In this document: positions 39,128 through 52,364 of the stretch, piece after piece | Layout: each line of letters begins with the position of its first letter | Numbering within the stretch: the first letter of the stretch is position 1 | NCBI GenBank assembly: GCA_024516035.1 | Contig: CM044956.1 | Span: forward strand, 31,594,217 to 31,658,216 | Source: Bactericera cockerelli | Lineage: Eukaryota; Arthropoda; Insecta; Hemiptera; Triozidae | Direction: 5' to 3' | Length of the DNA stretch: 64,000 nt | Notes under the pieces: model-generated | The model's input: only the letters and a program-made list of their open reading frames with translations | What the model was told of the DNA's origin: nothing | Database searches by the model: none | Made by a program: the position numbers and the translations under genes

Positions 39128-40225
39128 CCTCCTGAGACCTGGATGTACTTTTAAAAGTACATAAGACAGGTACTGACTGAGTCCTGAGATTTTTTTTATT
39201 TTTATTTATTTTTTATTCCTGTTCATAATAATTAAGGAAGTCATTATAAGTGTATAAGTACAAAGAAAATTACCAAATACGGCCTGAAATAAGAGATATC
39301 AATGTACTATATAAAGTACATAAGGACTCAATGCAGTGTTTTTTTCTACTATTACTCTCACAGCTGAGTAAATAAAAACGCAAATTTTCATATAAAAAAA
39401 GTGTTTGGTTTTTGACAAGATTTAAACTTTAGATGAACCTACTTACTGAAACAGTGAGAAACAATAAATTTTGATTTTTTTTTGTAGATTTTTTTTCATA
39501 GAAAGTAGAAAAATTATAGATTTTTTTCCATACCTATTCTTAAAGTTTAAGAACTTTGTCAATAAACATATCAGTACTTAGAACTACAAAATATAGAAAT
39601 AGTTTTCTAAATAATCATTAGGTGGGAACTGACATCAATTTTGATGGAATGTTAGAAAGCAATTTGTGTTTTTTTGTTAAGCACAGAAAGATATTGCACT
39701 GAGTACATTTGATTTTTGTTCTTTGATTGCATTTTTCCCCACGGCACCTGTGTTGTTCGTCTTCAACAATAGGCAATTCTTCAACAAAACAAATTTGGCT
39801 GATTACTAGATTGAATCCCAATGTACTTTAAAAAGTACACCCAACTTTGGTTGTTGTTATTGGAAAGGAAACAAATAGTAAACACCATGAGGTAACTTCA
39901 GGTCCAAAGTAAAAGAAATATATATTTAATTTAAAACGTGTCAAAAATTCAATAATATTAAATTACTGCTTTTCATAGGGGTTGACGTTTTCTAGCGACG
40001 CTTGGACATGTTTTTAGCTCCAAATCATAACTACAAAGGAAGAGATTTTTTCCACAAAATTGTTTTGTTTACAATTCAAAACAGCTGAATAAGATATTCC
40101 GACCAACTTCATACCACTATCTTCTCTCAAAAACCGGCAGGAATTTTTGAAAATTCCATGTACTTTTAAAAGTACGCCAGGTCTTAATCAGTACTTTCTG
40201 GTAAACATGCCCAGGTCTCAGGAGG
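39128..40225. mobile_element. piggyBac-like non-autonomous element
   Basis: Terminal inverted repeats CCTCCTGAGACCTGG and CCAGGTCTCAGGAGG, flanked by CTAT on both sides. Directly inside each end is the palindrome GTACTTTTAAAAGTAC (39148 and 40160), with degenerate copies at 39304 and 39823. A small minus-strand piggyBac-type cysteine-rich remnant lies inside. CTAT instead of the usual TTAA target is unusual. Confidence 0.75.
39640..39821 (-). pseudogene. piggyBac-type transposase, C-terminal Cys-rich remnant
   Basis: About 60 codons with HRCRGEKCNQRTKIKCTQCN then FLCLTKKHK, the spacing of the C-terminal zinc-ribbon/RING-like domain of piggyBac transposases. The catalytic DDD core is missing. 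Function by family: binding of the transposon ends. Too short to be a working gene. Confidence 0.6.
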
Positions 40226-40239
40226 CTATGTATTTAGTT

Positions 40240-40575
40240 TTGAATTTATATGTATTCATCCACTGTTTGGTCCAATGATAAAGTTTTGGATTTCGGTCTA
40301 GAGTCTAGACTCTAGAGCTCTAGACAGTAGAGATTAATACCTGTAAGGTGAGAAATATACCTCACCTTACAAAAAGTTCAATCTTAAACTATTAATAGGG
40401 CATGATAAGAAAGGTCTTAAGAAGCTCATTTCATCTAACTATGTAAATAATAATGACTTCTTATTATTGTTCTATTGTTAATCGCTATCCAAGGAACTCT
40501 GTATATTGATTCTATGTTTGTTTTGAGGTATCTGCCCCACTGTACCCCGGAGGTCATTATTGATACAGGTTTTAC
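40240..40575. other. Intergenic DNA, possible tRNA-like remnant
   Basis: Near 40262-40340 TTGGTCCAATGATAAAGTTT and repeated TCTAGA blocks recall a degraded SINE head. Nothing else seen. Confidence 0.3.
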
Positions 40576-40579
40576 GCTC

Positions 40580-40760
40580 CATTAGCTGGAAAATTATAAA
40601 CGAGCTATCGATATTAATTAACCTTACCTATCCTAGTTTGGGCCGGGAATAGCCAGCATCGTGAGGGTTCAAATTTCAATGGTCTCCCACTGTGTCCTTA
40701 TCTTGCCAATGCTGTTGAACTAGTGGTCTTACGAGAACCGGTGTATTCAGCGCGAACTAG
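40580..40760 (-). repeat. 5S-headed SINE, diverged reverse copy
   Basis: GGGCCGGGAATAGCCAGCAT, TCAATGGTCTCCCACTGTGT and ACGAGAACCGGTGTATTCAG follow the order of the reverse SINE; the 3' part is degraded. Confidence 0.6.
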
Positions 40761-41633
40761 AGTGATATGTAATTATCACTTCTTCTATTTTGTTCCTTGA
40801 CAAAACCACTAGTAGAGGTCTTAGCGACGCAATTTTATATTTGATCCCAGGACCTTCTTCTACCCATGTTTGTTTTTTGTTGTTGTTTTTTTGTTCTTCT
40901 TTCTTGAAGGTCATAAGCATCCTCAAGGTCCCATTATGACTAAACCTTCTGAATCATAGAACACTAAAGAGAGACTAGTAAACGTGCAGAGAACTAGTAA
41001 ACTTCTTTTCTCATGATCGACTTGGTCATAAGGAATCTCTTCACAGACTTTTCGTTTCAGTAGAAGCATGAGAGTAGATAACTGTTCTAGGTGTTGAGTC
41101 GTAGGCTATTGTAGGAGGGATAGACAACTCATTCTCCCACCACAGATCTACCGTGTTTCTGTCTTCCACAGACTGAAATCAAACCAAGTTACACGTATTG
41201 AAAATGTCCAGTAGAAATAGACACTAAAAATAGTTATCCAAGGTAAAATATTTTCATGAACATCTCAATTGAAGTAATTTAAATTGCACGTCAAATATGT
41301 ATCACCAAAAAGATTTAAATCTAATCCTGGACTATTCCTTACAATGAAGGATTTGCACATTTGAGTGAGTAATCTTTTTCCCAAACAAATCAGTTTAACC
41401 ATTTGGGTGAGGGGGGTCAGTGTCCTTTATTAAATTTTGCAGCTGTATAGCTGATGATCAGCTCACACAAGTTTCGGAAGTAACAAATCTACATTCTTAT
41501 CACCGGCAGTGATTCCAAGAAAATAATAATATGACATTATGGCAGATTAATGTTATAAATTAAAATCATGTGAAATTTTCTTATGTTTTCGTGTAAAGTG
41601 TGACACAAGATGTATTTTTATCTATTAGACTTA
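40761..41633. other. Intergenic DNA between the convergent genes
   Basis: No gene or clear repeat seen. It should include the 3' UTR of the minus-strand coiled-coil gene. Confidence 0.4.
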
Positions 41634-41832
41634 TTAAGAATTCTGTAAAGAAGCCCTCGTGATTCTTACCAATGTGGAACTAGTGTCTTTTTCGGGCGTA
41701 TCATACCGAGTGTTCATAATACTCTGGGGAGGCAGCGATAATTCCAATACAGGGTGGTCCACAGACACTTTGATCTGATCTAACAAGAGGCCGTTGATTC
41801 GTTTGTAATCTGCGAGAGTGGTTATCAGATAT
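41634..41832 (-). CDS. Coiled-coil gene, terminal exon
   Basis: After CATTTCAG reads YLITTLADYKRINGLLLDQI and on to TRYDTPEKDTSSTL, then VRITRASLQNS and TAA at 41636-41634. A GTAAGA after STL could be a donor instead, giving a longer protein, but I found no convincing next exon. The stretch coding DHPVL contains TACAGGGTGGTCCAC on the plus strand, the start of a MITE end. Confidence 0.65.
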
Positions 41833-44800
41833 CTGAAATGAAACCAGAAGACCTAATTCAACAACTCAACGTTTCAAATCCATTAAACTGACCATCTGCA
41901 TATTACAAGTGGTCGATTTTTGGTTTTTGAAAGAAAAAAAAAATCAAGTTATCTATCTACGTAAGTTATAACTCGAAAGTCACTCATTTAACACTCAACC
42001 ACCCATCTCTTTTTCTTCGTTCTGTTACCTCCTAGGAGACTGAAATTTGGTATGTAGCCTTTTGTAAATTTTACTTTATACCATAAAGTAAATTATACTG
42101 GGAAGGTCTCTTCAATACTCCAACTGAGGCATCAGCAGCGGGGAAAAAAGCCAATCAACTTTTCATCACTGTTTCTCTGAACCAGTAAATTTTCGGTGGC
42201 TGGAATTTTTTATGTAGGTTCGACGCCAGCCGTAGGGGAAAACGCCACTGTCACAAAGTTTTGAGTAGTGACCGTAGCGAAGCACGGGTTAAACAGCTCG
42301 TCTTGTCATAAAAACACAAGACAAAATTCAAGAATGCATGAAAAACCGTGTTTCTATGCTCCTGCTCCCCTATTGCTTCATGTTCATAGTACGGAACTAT
42401 CAATCTTTGATTATTTTTTCAAGATGTCTGCACGTAACTTTAAAAGTTACAATTACGCAAACATAATATTTTCATTTCTAATATTGGGAAGTTTATCATA
42501 GGGTTAAAAAGATTTACAAATTTCTTTAAATATTTTAATATTACAATCTAAATCTAATTTCATAGAAAGGTTTCTCACCTGTTTTCATCGGTCAGCTTTC
42601 TGATGTGGCTCACATGGACGCTGCATTGTTCCGCCAGCCCATGGCAGTTGCTTACCTGGGGGATATGCTGAGACTCTGCTGAAGAGCAGAACACTCCAGA
42701 GAAAGGTCCTTGTAAGCTTTCTCCAGCGCTCGGTACCGCTTGCAATGAGCAGAGTTGATTTCCAACAGGGATAGGATTTCCTGTGCATTAACCATACTGG
42801 CTGATTCCTTGTAAATAAAATTAATAATTAGATTTATTTAAAGAAATATCTTAAGCTAATTTCTGGTTTTTCTAAGTTGTAAATTAATTGTACTAACACA
42901 TTCTACAACAAAACATGGAGATTTCGAGATATGAAAGTACTATGTTTGTATCATACTTTACGAAATTTCTATAACCTGTTTGTAAAATATCTTTGAACAA
43001 CACTTATCGAGTATATTTCTTGTAAGATTTAAAAGACACCTTTAATATTTCTGATTTATTGCCTACTTTTTTCTGTAAATATCATCAGGTAAGTGTTCAA
43101 TTGAACTACTTCAAGTGACCCAATTCAATTTCGGTCGATTGACCTAAAAAAATGAAATACAAAGACCTAAAAAATACAAATACAAAGACCTAAAAAATAC
43201 AAATACAAAATCTTACTTTCTCTGCATGGTTATCGTCATTGTTCGTGATTTGATGATTTTCTGTAGCGTTTTTTATTCTTTCGTTCAGCTGGACAATTTG
43301 TTCATTCTTCTCTCGAATATCTTGACGGAATGTTTCCATTTGAGCCTCGTATTTACTTGTCAATTCTTCTAGTGCAGTGAGTTTCTCACTTTCCTTTAAA
43401 ATCTGAAAATAGTAATTGATTGCTTGATGAATTTCAAAAATAATTTGTTGCGTAAAGGCATACGACAGTTTCAAAACCAGAGACACTCTTTTTTTTTCAG
43501 ACAACTATCAAGATTACGTAGGAATACCAAGGATCACCTATCACTTCCCTGGGGACTGAACTTTAGTGCCAGCAGACGATTTTTTTGTTATTGTTATTTA
43601 TAGTACTTGTTAGCTAGCCCACTTTCTTGTGGTTTGAAGATCGTAATTATTTAAGGTCTGTTCTTATTTTACCTACATTGCTTTGAAGCTCTTAACGGCG
43701 CGCGGTGCAGCGTTTGAAATTATGACTTTATTTTTGCTGAAAACTTCTTTACTAGAGTAACTGGTAGCAAATTGTGACTTCTCATCTGTAATTTATTCGA
43801 CCCAATAGCGCTAGATCCCCATTTCTGCGTCATGAAGTGGCTTATACTCACCTCGCTTTCATAAAATGACAGTTTCTCCTTCACTTCCTGTTCCATTGTC
43901 TGTTCTCGGATTTTCAAATTAGCCTCAACTTCTTTGAGCATTTTGTTATGTTCTGTCATTTTGGTCATTGCGTTTTGGAGCTGCCTGAACTCTTCTGTTC
44001 TCTTATTCAATTCATCCATCGTGACAGAAAACTGAAAAAAAGAATATTAACCCTCTTAGAGATTGCTATGAAATACAAAATATATTTTATGAACGCCTGA
44101 CTGAATTTGTAGCTCTGCAATGTGCAATAATATTACCAATATATAAAATCTTTGTTTTCCTGTCATTTTCTTTTATCTGCATTGATGGTTGAGCGATGAA
44201 AGTGGTAGTCTGGTAATCCATGTAGCAGAAAAATCCGTTGGTTCGAATCTTACCCGCTGCATGGATTTATTTTCATTTACTTGAGACCGCAGCACGGGGA
44301 AACGGCCAGTTTGTTTATCAAGTTTTTCATAACTGAACTTACTTCCTTATAAAGCGCTTCATAACTCATGTTCAGTCTGTGGTGCTGATCTTCCATTACT
44401 TTGCTCAGTTCGTTTCTACACTTCCCTTCAGTTTTCACCATTTCCAACTCTGTCCGCATAGCTTCCTCATTACTTTTACAATCCTCCAGTTTCTCTCTCG
44501 TCAGTGCCAGCTGATCTCTTAGTTCACATTCATTGCGAGCTCCTTCCTCTTTCACTTTCTCTATTTCAGCAGACTTGTGTTTCAGCTTCTTTTCATAATA
44601 AACTTTTATTGTACTTAGTTCATCCTGAAAAGACAGAAGGTATTATAATTTCTGATAAACTCTCATAAATCTTAGATGTCATATATCTATAAATTACACG
44701 AGATACATAAATTTTGAATGGAATAGATTTTGAACGATTTGTGAAATCTACCAAAAAGTTTTATTATATGTTTATCCAATGCGAGTACCAATACTTTAAT

Positions 44801-47800
44801 TGAAGAGTTCATAGTTATTAATTGTTAATTTTGATCGCAGATGTGTCCATGTCATAAAATAGTTACTCACCTTCAAACTATTTAAACTAAGTTTTAGCTG
44901 ACTGTTCTCATCTTGTAATTGACTAGATTCGTCTTCAAGTGACTTAACGGTCTGACAAAAGGTAGAGGTTTGGGCATTTGATTCTTTGAGTAAATATTCC
45001 AAGGAAGATATCTTTTCGTTGAGAGTTCTCTTCTGAAAATATACAGGGTGATTCAGAAAAGTACCGTCAAACGTTAACCACATATTCTATGGGCTAGTTA
45101 AGGAGGGGTCAACTCTATAAAAGAAAGTGCGCAAATGACTCCTAACGGAGGTACACGCCCATTTCAATTTCAATACACTCTGCACACGCTGATGACAAAT
45201 CAAAACTATCAAAAGTCAAGTTTTCAATTTACTCCACTTACATCCATTGTTAAATAATGAATTGGCTGAAAATTCTTGTTCTAAAATTGTATGCTAGTTG
45301 CATAGGTTTCAAAACTTAATGCGGTTTTAAAATCTTCAATTTCAATTTTCAAGCTTTTGTGTTAATTTGAGGGAAAAATTATTCAGACCATTTTTGTAGA
45401 CAATGACATAGGTTTTAAAATGATGAAAACCAAATTCAATTACAAGCAACGACTAAAAAGTTAGAACGTTTTTTCTTCCATCTGACCCTCCTCAGACCGC
45501 CCCTGAAATTGGAATGCTGTTAAATTGTATGCCAAAAGAAAGGTTTCATCTAGTATTGAGAGTGATTTTTTTACCATATCGCGATATCCCAAATAGGTAA
45601 GCCGTAAAATGAAAATTTCGATTGTTTAAAAGTACCTTAAGGGGCGTGTACCTCCGTTAGGAGGCATTTGCGCACTTTCTTTTATAGAGTTGACCCCTCC
45701 TTAACTAGCCCATAGAATATGTGGTTAACGTTTGACGGTACTTTTCTGAATCACCCTGTATAGATTACTTTGTCAAGTACCCAAATAAACAAACTTTCAA
45801 ACAAAATATTTGATTAAAGATTGAAACTAGAAAATGATCAAATTGAATAATCTCGGCGTCTATCTGGTAATTCAGAGTTCGTGGGTTTGGAACCTAGCTA
45901 ACTTAGATATGACAAGTTATCCTTCCATTAGGGATTTTGACCTCACAATGATACGTCTTAAGCCTAAGGTAGGGTCGTCTGCTGGAAATATGCTGGAATA
46001 ATAGGACTAATAATTAGTCCTTATCGGACAGAATAAATAAGGCGATATTATTATTATTAAATAAAAGAACCGAAATTTAAGAATGTATATTTCATTGTTG
46101 TTGCTCTCTGACGTAACAAGTTAATATAGAGATTATTTTAGCGTGAACATCTAACTGACATATTCATGAAAGATATGTTATAAAGCTCAGCGAATAGCAA
46201 TTTTTTTTAAAATGTGGGTTGAACGTCGCTTTCGACTGCATGGTCAATCATATCGCGACCGGGGTATTACCCTCCATTCGCAGGAAACTCACAAACCTGC
46301 TACCCACATTAACCTCACTTAGCCTGGGTTGGGCCGGAATGCCAGCATCACGAAGTCTTCACCTCGTTGAACGTTGCTTAACTTTTGTTTAATCTAAAGA
46401 ATTTGTAATTTTACCAAGGTTGTCAATTCTTCATTTTTAATCCTCTCGCTCTGTAGGTCGTTCAACGTGTTGATTTTGTCCTTCTGAACTTCGCAGAGTT
46501 TGGTTTCCAACTGTGTGAGACGTTTCTCTAAGTTAGAGATCTGTAAATATAGAATTTATCAGCTGAAGAATATATTTTATCATTGGTGAACAGAAAATAG
46601 TAACTAAGAACAGGGTGATCCCACCTGATATCTAATTGATATCGAGCTAGGTTCCTGAAGTAGTTACATTACATCACGAAATAGAATTTACGATCATGTT
46701 GTATGGATCTATGTTTATTAATTAATGTAATTTTGTTTGGCTTTAATAACCTATAATTATTTAGAACCCTTTGGCTGCATGGAATGGCCATGCCTACCAA
46801 TGCCAAAAAAAGGCTCACTCAGCCTGGGTGAAGCCGACAATAGCCAGCCAGCATCACGAGGATTCGAATTTGAGTGCTACCCACCAAGTCCTAGGCTCGG
46901 ATTTAATGAACGGCAATAAAGCGTAGACTATGTCTATACTGTTGTTATTATCATTGTAACAGACAATCACATAACCGACTATAGTAACACAACTAACACA
47001 TACTAGAGTAACAGTGTCCATCACTGCAGCTTTCAAATAATTTGGGTATAGTCTAGAATCTAGATCTTGGCTTGGTTCTGGGGCCCTTGTCAATTATAGC
47101 CTCCTTGTAAAGACAGTGGTAGAAGTGCTGAGTCATTCCTCCACTGTCTGGCTACCATCGTTCACGATGACTCCACCCTATGATGATGATGATAGCCTAG
47201 ATCACTAAAGCTAAGAGCGTTGTTGACTTCAGTGATGTGACGAGGGGGATTGTGGCTTTTGCAGAGGTGCCCCTTTCCAATACTCAACAGGGTGTGATTG
47301 TAGGGATTCTTACAAAAAAAAGTTACTGATGACGAGAACTGTGTGATTCCAATGTGCTTCTTTTAACCTCGCAATTCTTCGCCTCCACCAGATGCTTGAC
47401 CTGGTCCATCCTCTTCTTATACAACTCCATCATCTGCTCACACTTCTTCACCTCACTCTGGTGCACCTCGCACTCCACTCTCAACCTCTCGTTCTCACCA
47501 CTCAGCTGGCTGATCTCCTCACGACTCTGCGAAACAAGAGGGTCAAATATATCATTGAAAATTATCCATTGTTTTTGTAGAGAGTACAAAGATTATATTA
47601 TATTCTCTCTTTTATATATACCTATATTTATACATTTTTTTTTCTTTAATATATGATGGAACATCAGTAACACTTTACTTCTCGCTATAAAATAAGTGGT
47701 AACCGTATGGGTTTGATGGCAGAGATTGCATCAGGCAATAATCGCGCCTTTGTCAAGATTATTCTTGTCAATAAAGAGTTATTATTATTATTAAAGAGAG

Positions 47801-50800
47801 GCGAACAATGATAAATGAAGTAGTTGTTTTCAATGAGCTGTGAGTCAAGATAAACAAGAGTTGTGAAGAAAAGGATTAGTGAACGAGTAGCTCAGTCTCA
47901 GTCCGGCAGCTCAGTGGTAAAGACGGCAGTCTGTGAATCCAGAGGTTGCGGGTTCGAAACCCAGCCGGTACACTATGAAACTATGAATTAGAGATAAAAG
48001 AAAACTATTTAAGAAATGAAACTACCCCACAAAACAAGAGGACTGTATATCCTAGTGTGGGGTGGTCGCATTAAATATATGTTACCTATTATCGTACAAT
48101 AATTATTAATGCAAATAAATTACAAATTACACGACAAGTTATCTTCACATTTGGCATTTTTACCACATAATAATGCGTCTTGGGCTTACTGCTGGAATAT
48201 CGTAACTAAGTCTGTGGTTCGAGTCTTAATCATGGCAAAATTTATAACACAGATAATAACTTTTTATAACATTACCTCTGTCTTCAAAAGGAGAGATAAA
48301 GACGGACGTCAGAAACAATGTACGTATGCGTGAGGAAAAGCACTCGTTAGTAATGATAAACATCATGTAGCTTATCCTACTTACTTTACTCTTCTCTTCC
48401 TGGAACTGCTTCTTTCTCCTCTGCATGTCAACTGTCACTTCACACATTTCCTTCTGTAACAAGAAAAGTCGTATCAATTTTCTCCTCATACGTGTCATTC
48501 AAGTCTTTATTTCTGTTAGTGGAGGTGCACTATCACCAGTTCCATGGGCAAGATAATCATGAAAGTTATAACGAACAAAATTCCAAGATGGTATGAGAAC
48601 TGAAATTTCGATAGGTACTGGAGTATAGACTTCATCTCGTCCTACGATAACAAAACCTTGGAGGGGAATTAAAAGAATCCCAACATTAGTTTTATTCTCA
48701 CATCTTCCACACTTGAAGTTACCTACCAAAGATAAATGAATATTAAAAATACTGATAATCATAACATTCATTTAACATTAAACATTAAACAGAGCGAGTT
48801 AGCGCGCTAGCATTGCACACATGGTGACCTGGGTTCGATTCCCAGCGGGAGGATTTTTTCTGCTCTGTACTTGGATGTTCGGGTCCACTCATACTCGTGA
48901 GGAAAATGAATAGTTACTTGTATGAGTAACGACCATGGCGCATACAAGTAAAAGAAATTAATGTAATAGAATAATTCGAATGTAAGGAGGCTCTTAGTAA
49001 TGCTGCGTACCCACAAAAATGTGAAGAGGCCTTGTGCTTCACCACAAGAAATTGTACAACATTATTATTTTCAACAATAACTTTGGGAATGTGTTACCTC
49101 AATCTGGTTGAGTTTCTCCTGATATTCTCTAAGCCTATCCTCGCAGTATTCTCTGTCCGAGCAACATTCTTCCATGAGCAAGAGGAGGTTAATGTTTTCA
49201 TCACGCAGAGTATTCTCTTCCTTCATCAAGTTGGCTATCTGGAAAATAAATAGAAAAGCCACAATTCGGTAACCCCTGTGTGACATCTTTACCTCTTTCA
49301 ACACTCATTTCAAGGCCTCAGAGTACGAGGAAACGGCTAGTTTCGTATAAACAGCTGTTTTAGTGTTTTCCTGTTCTTGGTTTCCATTACGTAAAATAAG
49401 GAATATGAAAAACCATTAGTTTTAACAGATCCAAGACTGGACAACTATTACTTTCGATGATTTCTAATATTAGAAACGGAAGTAGTGTTCGTTTTTGTAA
49501 AATGATAATATTTTTTTTTGCTCTAATTTTATTTTTTCATATTTCTGGACGTTTCATAATCTCCTGAGCAACTTTGGTTTTGTGTCGGTCTGTCTTTCTG
49601 TTAAATGCATTCCTTGTAACGCGAAAATCTCAGAAACTACGGAACGGATTTCAGCGAAATTTTGTACACATATTTATTATGCCAAACTATTGGCATAATG
49701 GGACTACCTGTCTTGCGCTGACAGTCTAAATAAAGCACTACTTATACTTATATTTCACATTTAAAGTCACCTAGTGCTGACATTGCTAAACTTGGAACTC
49801 GTTCATGGATTAAAAATTTAACTTTTTATTAAAATCCCCTCAACACTTGAATAAACAGGTGTACTAAACGCCTCAATGCTTCTCAATGGTTCTTACCTCT
49901 ATCAAACTCCAGCAGTAGTACTTGTGGTAGTTGTGCACCTTCCTGTAATGTAATGACTCTTACCTGTATCAAACTCCAGCAGTAATACTTGTGGTAGTTG
50001 TGTACCTTCCTGTAATGTAATGGCTCTTACCTGTATTAAACTCCAGCAGTAGTACTTGTGGTAGTTGTGCACCTTCCTGTTGGCGTCAGCTAGCTCGGAC
50101 TCTTTGCGTTCCTGAAGAAAGCAACGAAATGCAAGTAAAAATGTACAAATAAAAAGAAATATGCTATTCTATCGGTAATAAAGTCATTATCCAGCCATTG
50201 TTTCTATTGCTCTTCAACTTTAGAGTTTTTATACCTCCAAAATAAAATTATTATAAAGACCCGTCCTCTAGTAGTCAAGTGGTTAACGCGCTAGTCTGGT
50301 AATCCAGGTAGCTTAAGGATCCGTTGGTTCGAATCCTACTCAGTGCATGAATTTTTTCCTCATTCATTTGAGTTTGTGACCACATAATAATAAGGCTCTG
50401 AGGGTTAGACGGTAGAATTTTTTGAGCATTAACCTCGCCTGGTGGTTACCTTCCACTAAAGTGTGTTATTAGTATTATTAATATAGGCATACCTTTCACT
50501 TTGGAAGTATTAAATTGAAAGTAACAGTCCAAATGTAGCCTCACGAAATTTGCCTACTAATTATATTTATTTTGCATAGCTATACAGCTATACACATATA
50601 CACAGTTTTTAATTGCACTCACCAGTAATTTGTTCAATCTTGATGCCTGTAAAAATAAACAACAGATTTTAATACACAGATATAAACTTTTCGGACATGA
50701 TTTTTAAGATGTATTGTAACGAGAGAATGATCAAGAACTTTCTTTTATTTTGTAAAAATAAGTAACATCAAAATATCCTTTGAAAGATGCATATCATTAG

Positions 50801-52299
50801 AAAGATGCAAGATCCTTGGACCTACGTCATCTATACTTTGATATTTCTATCCTTTTGTTCATAGGATAGTTTTTAGAAAATATTTGTATTTTCTAGTTTG
50901 TATTAGTTTAGTAATTTACTTTTATACTTACTAATCAGATTGAGCTTAAAAAATATTGTAAAAAATATTGAGCTTAAAAAAAACAGTCCTTTTTAAGTTT
51001 TTCTGTACACGAAGTGCTCATTTTCCAAAAATTACCCTTGTTGGCAAAAAGGTATTTTTACAATCATTCACTAATAACCCTGAATGTCATACTGTTACCA
51101 GAAATCTCGAAGCATATTAGATTGTATTTCAAGACAATACTCTAAAAATAACTCACATTTCGCTCAAGCTCATGTATCACTTGGTCCGATTCTTGAGTTT
51201 TGTTTCTCTGTAACAAAAGTAACTTGATATTACCTTTTGAACTTTACAACTTTACTTCATTATTACATCACATGATAACATTACATGTCACATGTCATCA
51301 TACACCACATTACCATTGTGGAGATCTCAAAATAGGCATTTTCGGAAATAGAGGCAACGGTTGCTATGTCAGCCTTTCGCTGGAACTTGTATCTTGTCAT
51401 TTGCTCGTATATCTACAGGCCTAGAAAAACACAGGTACCCTCTCTGTAGCAAATAATAATAATTGCAACTTTACTGTTGCTAGATAAGGTTTATCTAGCT
51501 TTATTTGGGGGTGCGGCTCCTGTTTTTGACTATTTATTTAAATATCATATGAACCTTTTAGGGGGTCAAAGAGTTTTGGAAACACAGGTACCCTAAAACA
51601 ATCATTTGTTTCTCGCTTGAATAGTTACCTTTACATACGTACTTATATAAATAAATTAGAAAGAAGACATTCAAATAAGGAAAGAAACAATCATTATTAT
51701 TTTTAAGTCTACTTACAAGTGCCTGAATATTGTTTTCGAGGTAAGAGACGTCATTCTCGTAGAGTTTAAGTGAGTCCTCCATCAGTGAAATTGTCTGTTG
51801 ATGATTGTCAATCTAAAACAGAAGGGAAAATATTTTTTATAAAGTTGTGTTCTCTCATTTATTTTATGAGGTATAGAAAGAATTGCAATATGAGAACTTT
51901 TTTTTCTTCTTTCATTAGTGTTTTATTATTATTAAATATTTATTAGGAGGACAAAGTAATAATGTACAATATTTACAGTATAATATTAAAAAATAATTAT
52001 AAAATAGTTTGAAAAATCAATAAATAAATTAATTACAAAAAAGAAAAACGTGCCAGCGTCGATGGCATGTTGAATACACCGGTTCCCTTCAGAAACACCG
52101 AAGTTAAGCGACATCCAGCGAGGTTAAGACTTGGATGGGTGACCATTCAAATTCTAATTCTCGTGACGCTGGCTTTTCCCGGCCCCACTCAGGCTGGGTG
52201 AGGTCAATGTGAGTAGCAGGTTTGTGAGTTTCCTGCGAATGGAGGGTAAAACCCCCGTCGTGATATGACCATGGCAGTTGAAAGCGACGTTAAACCCCA

Positions 52300-52364
<65 letters not shown>

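Noticed and set aside
47895..47978. A functional tRNA gene
   Set aside because: B box is good but the anticodon arm is not convincing and related heads elsewhere are SINEs.
52052..52172. A genuine 5S rRNA gene
   Set aside because: The 5S-like part is diverged, runs straight into a SINE body with poly(A), and about ten dispersed copies share the same junction.
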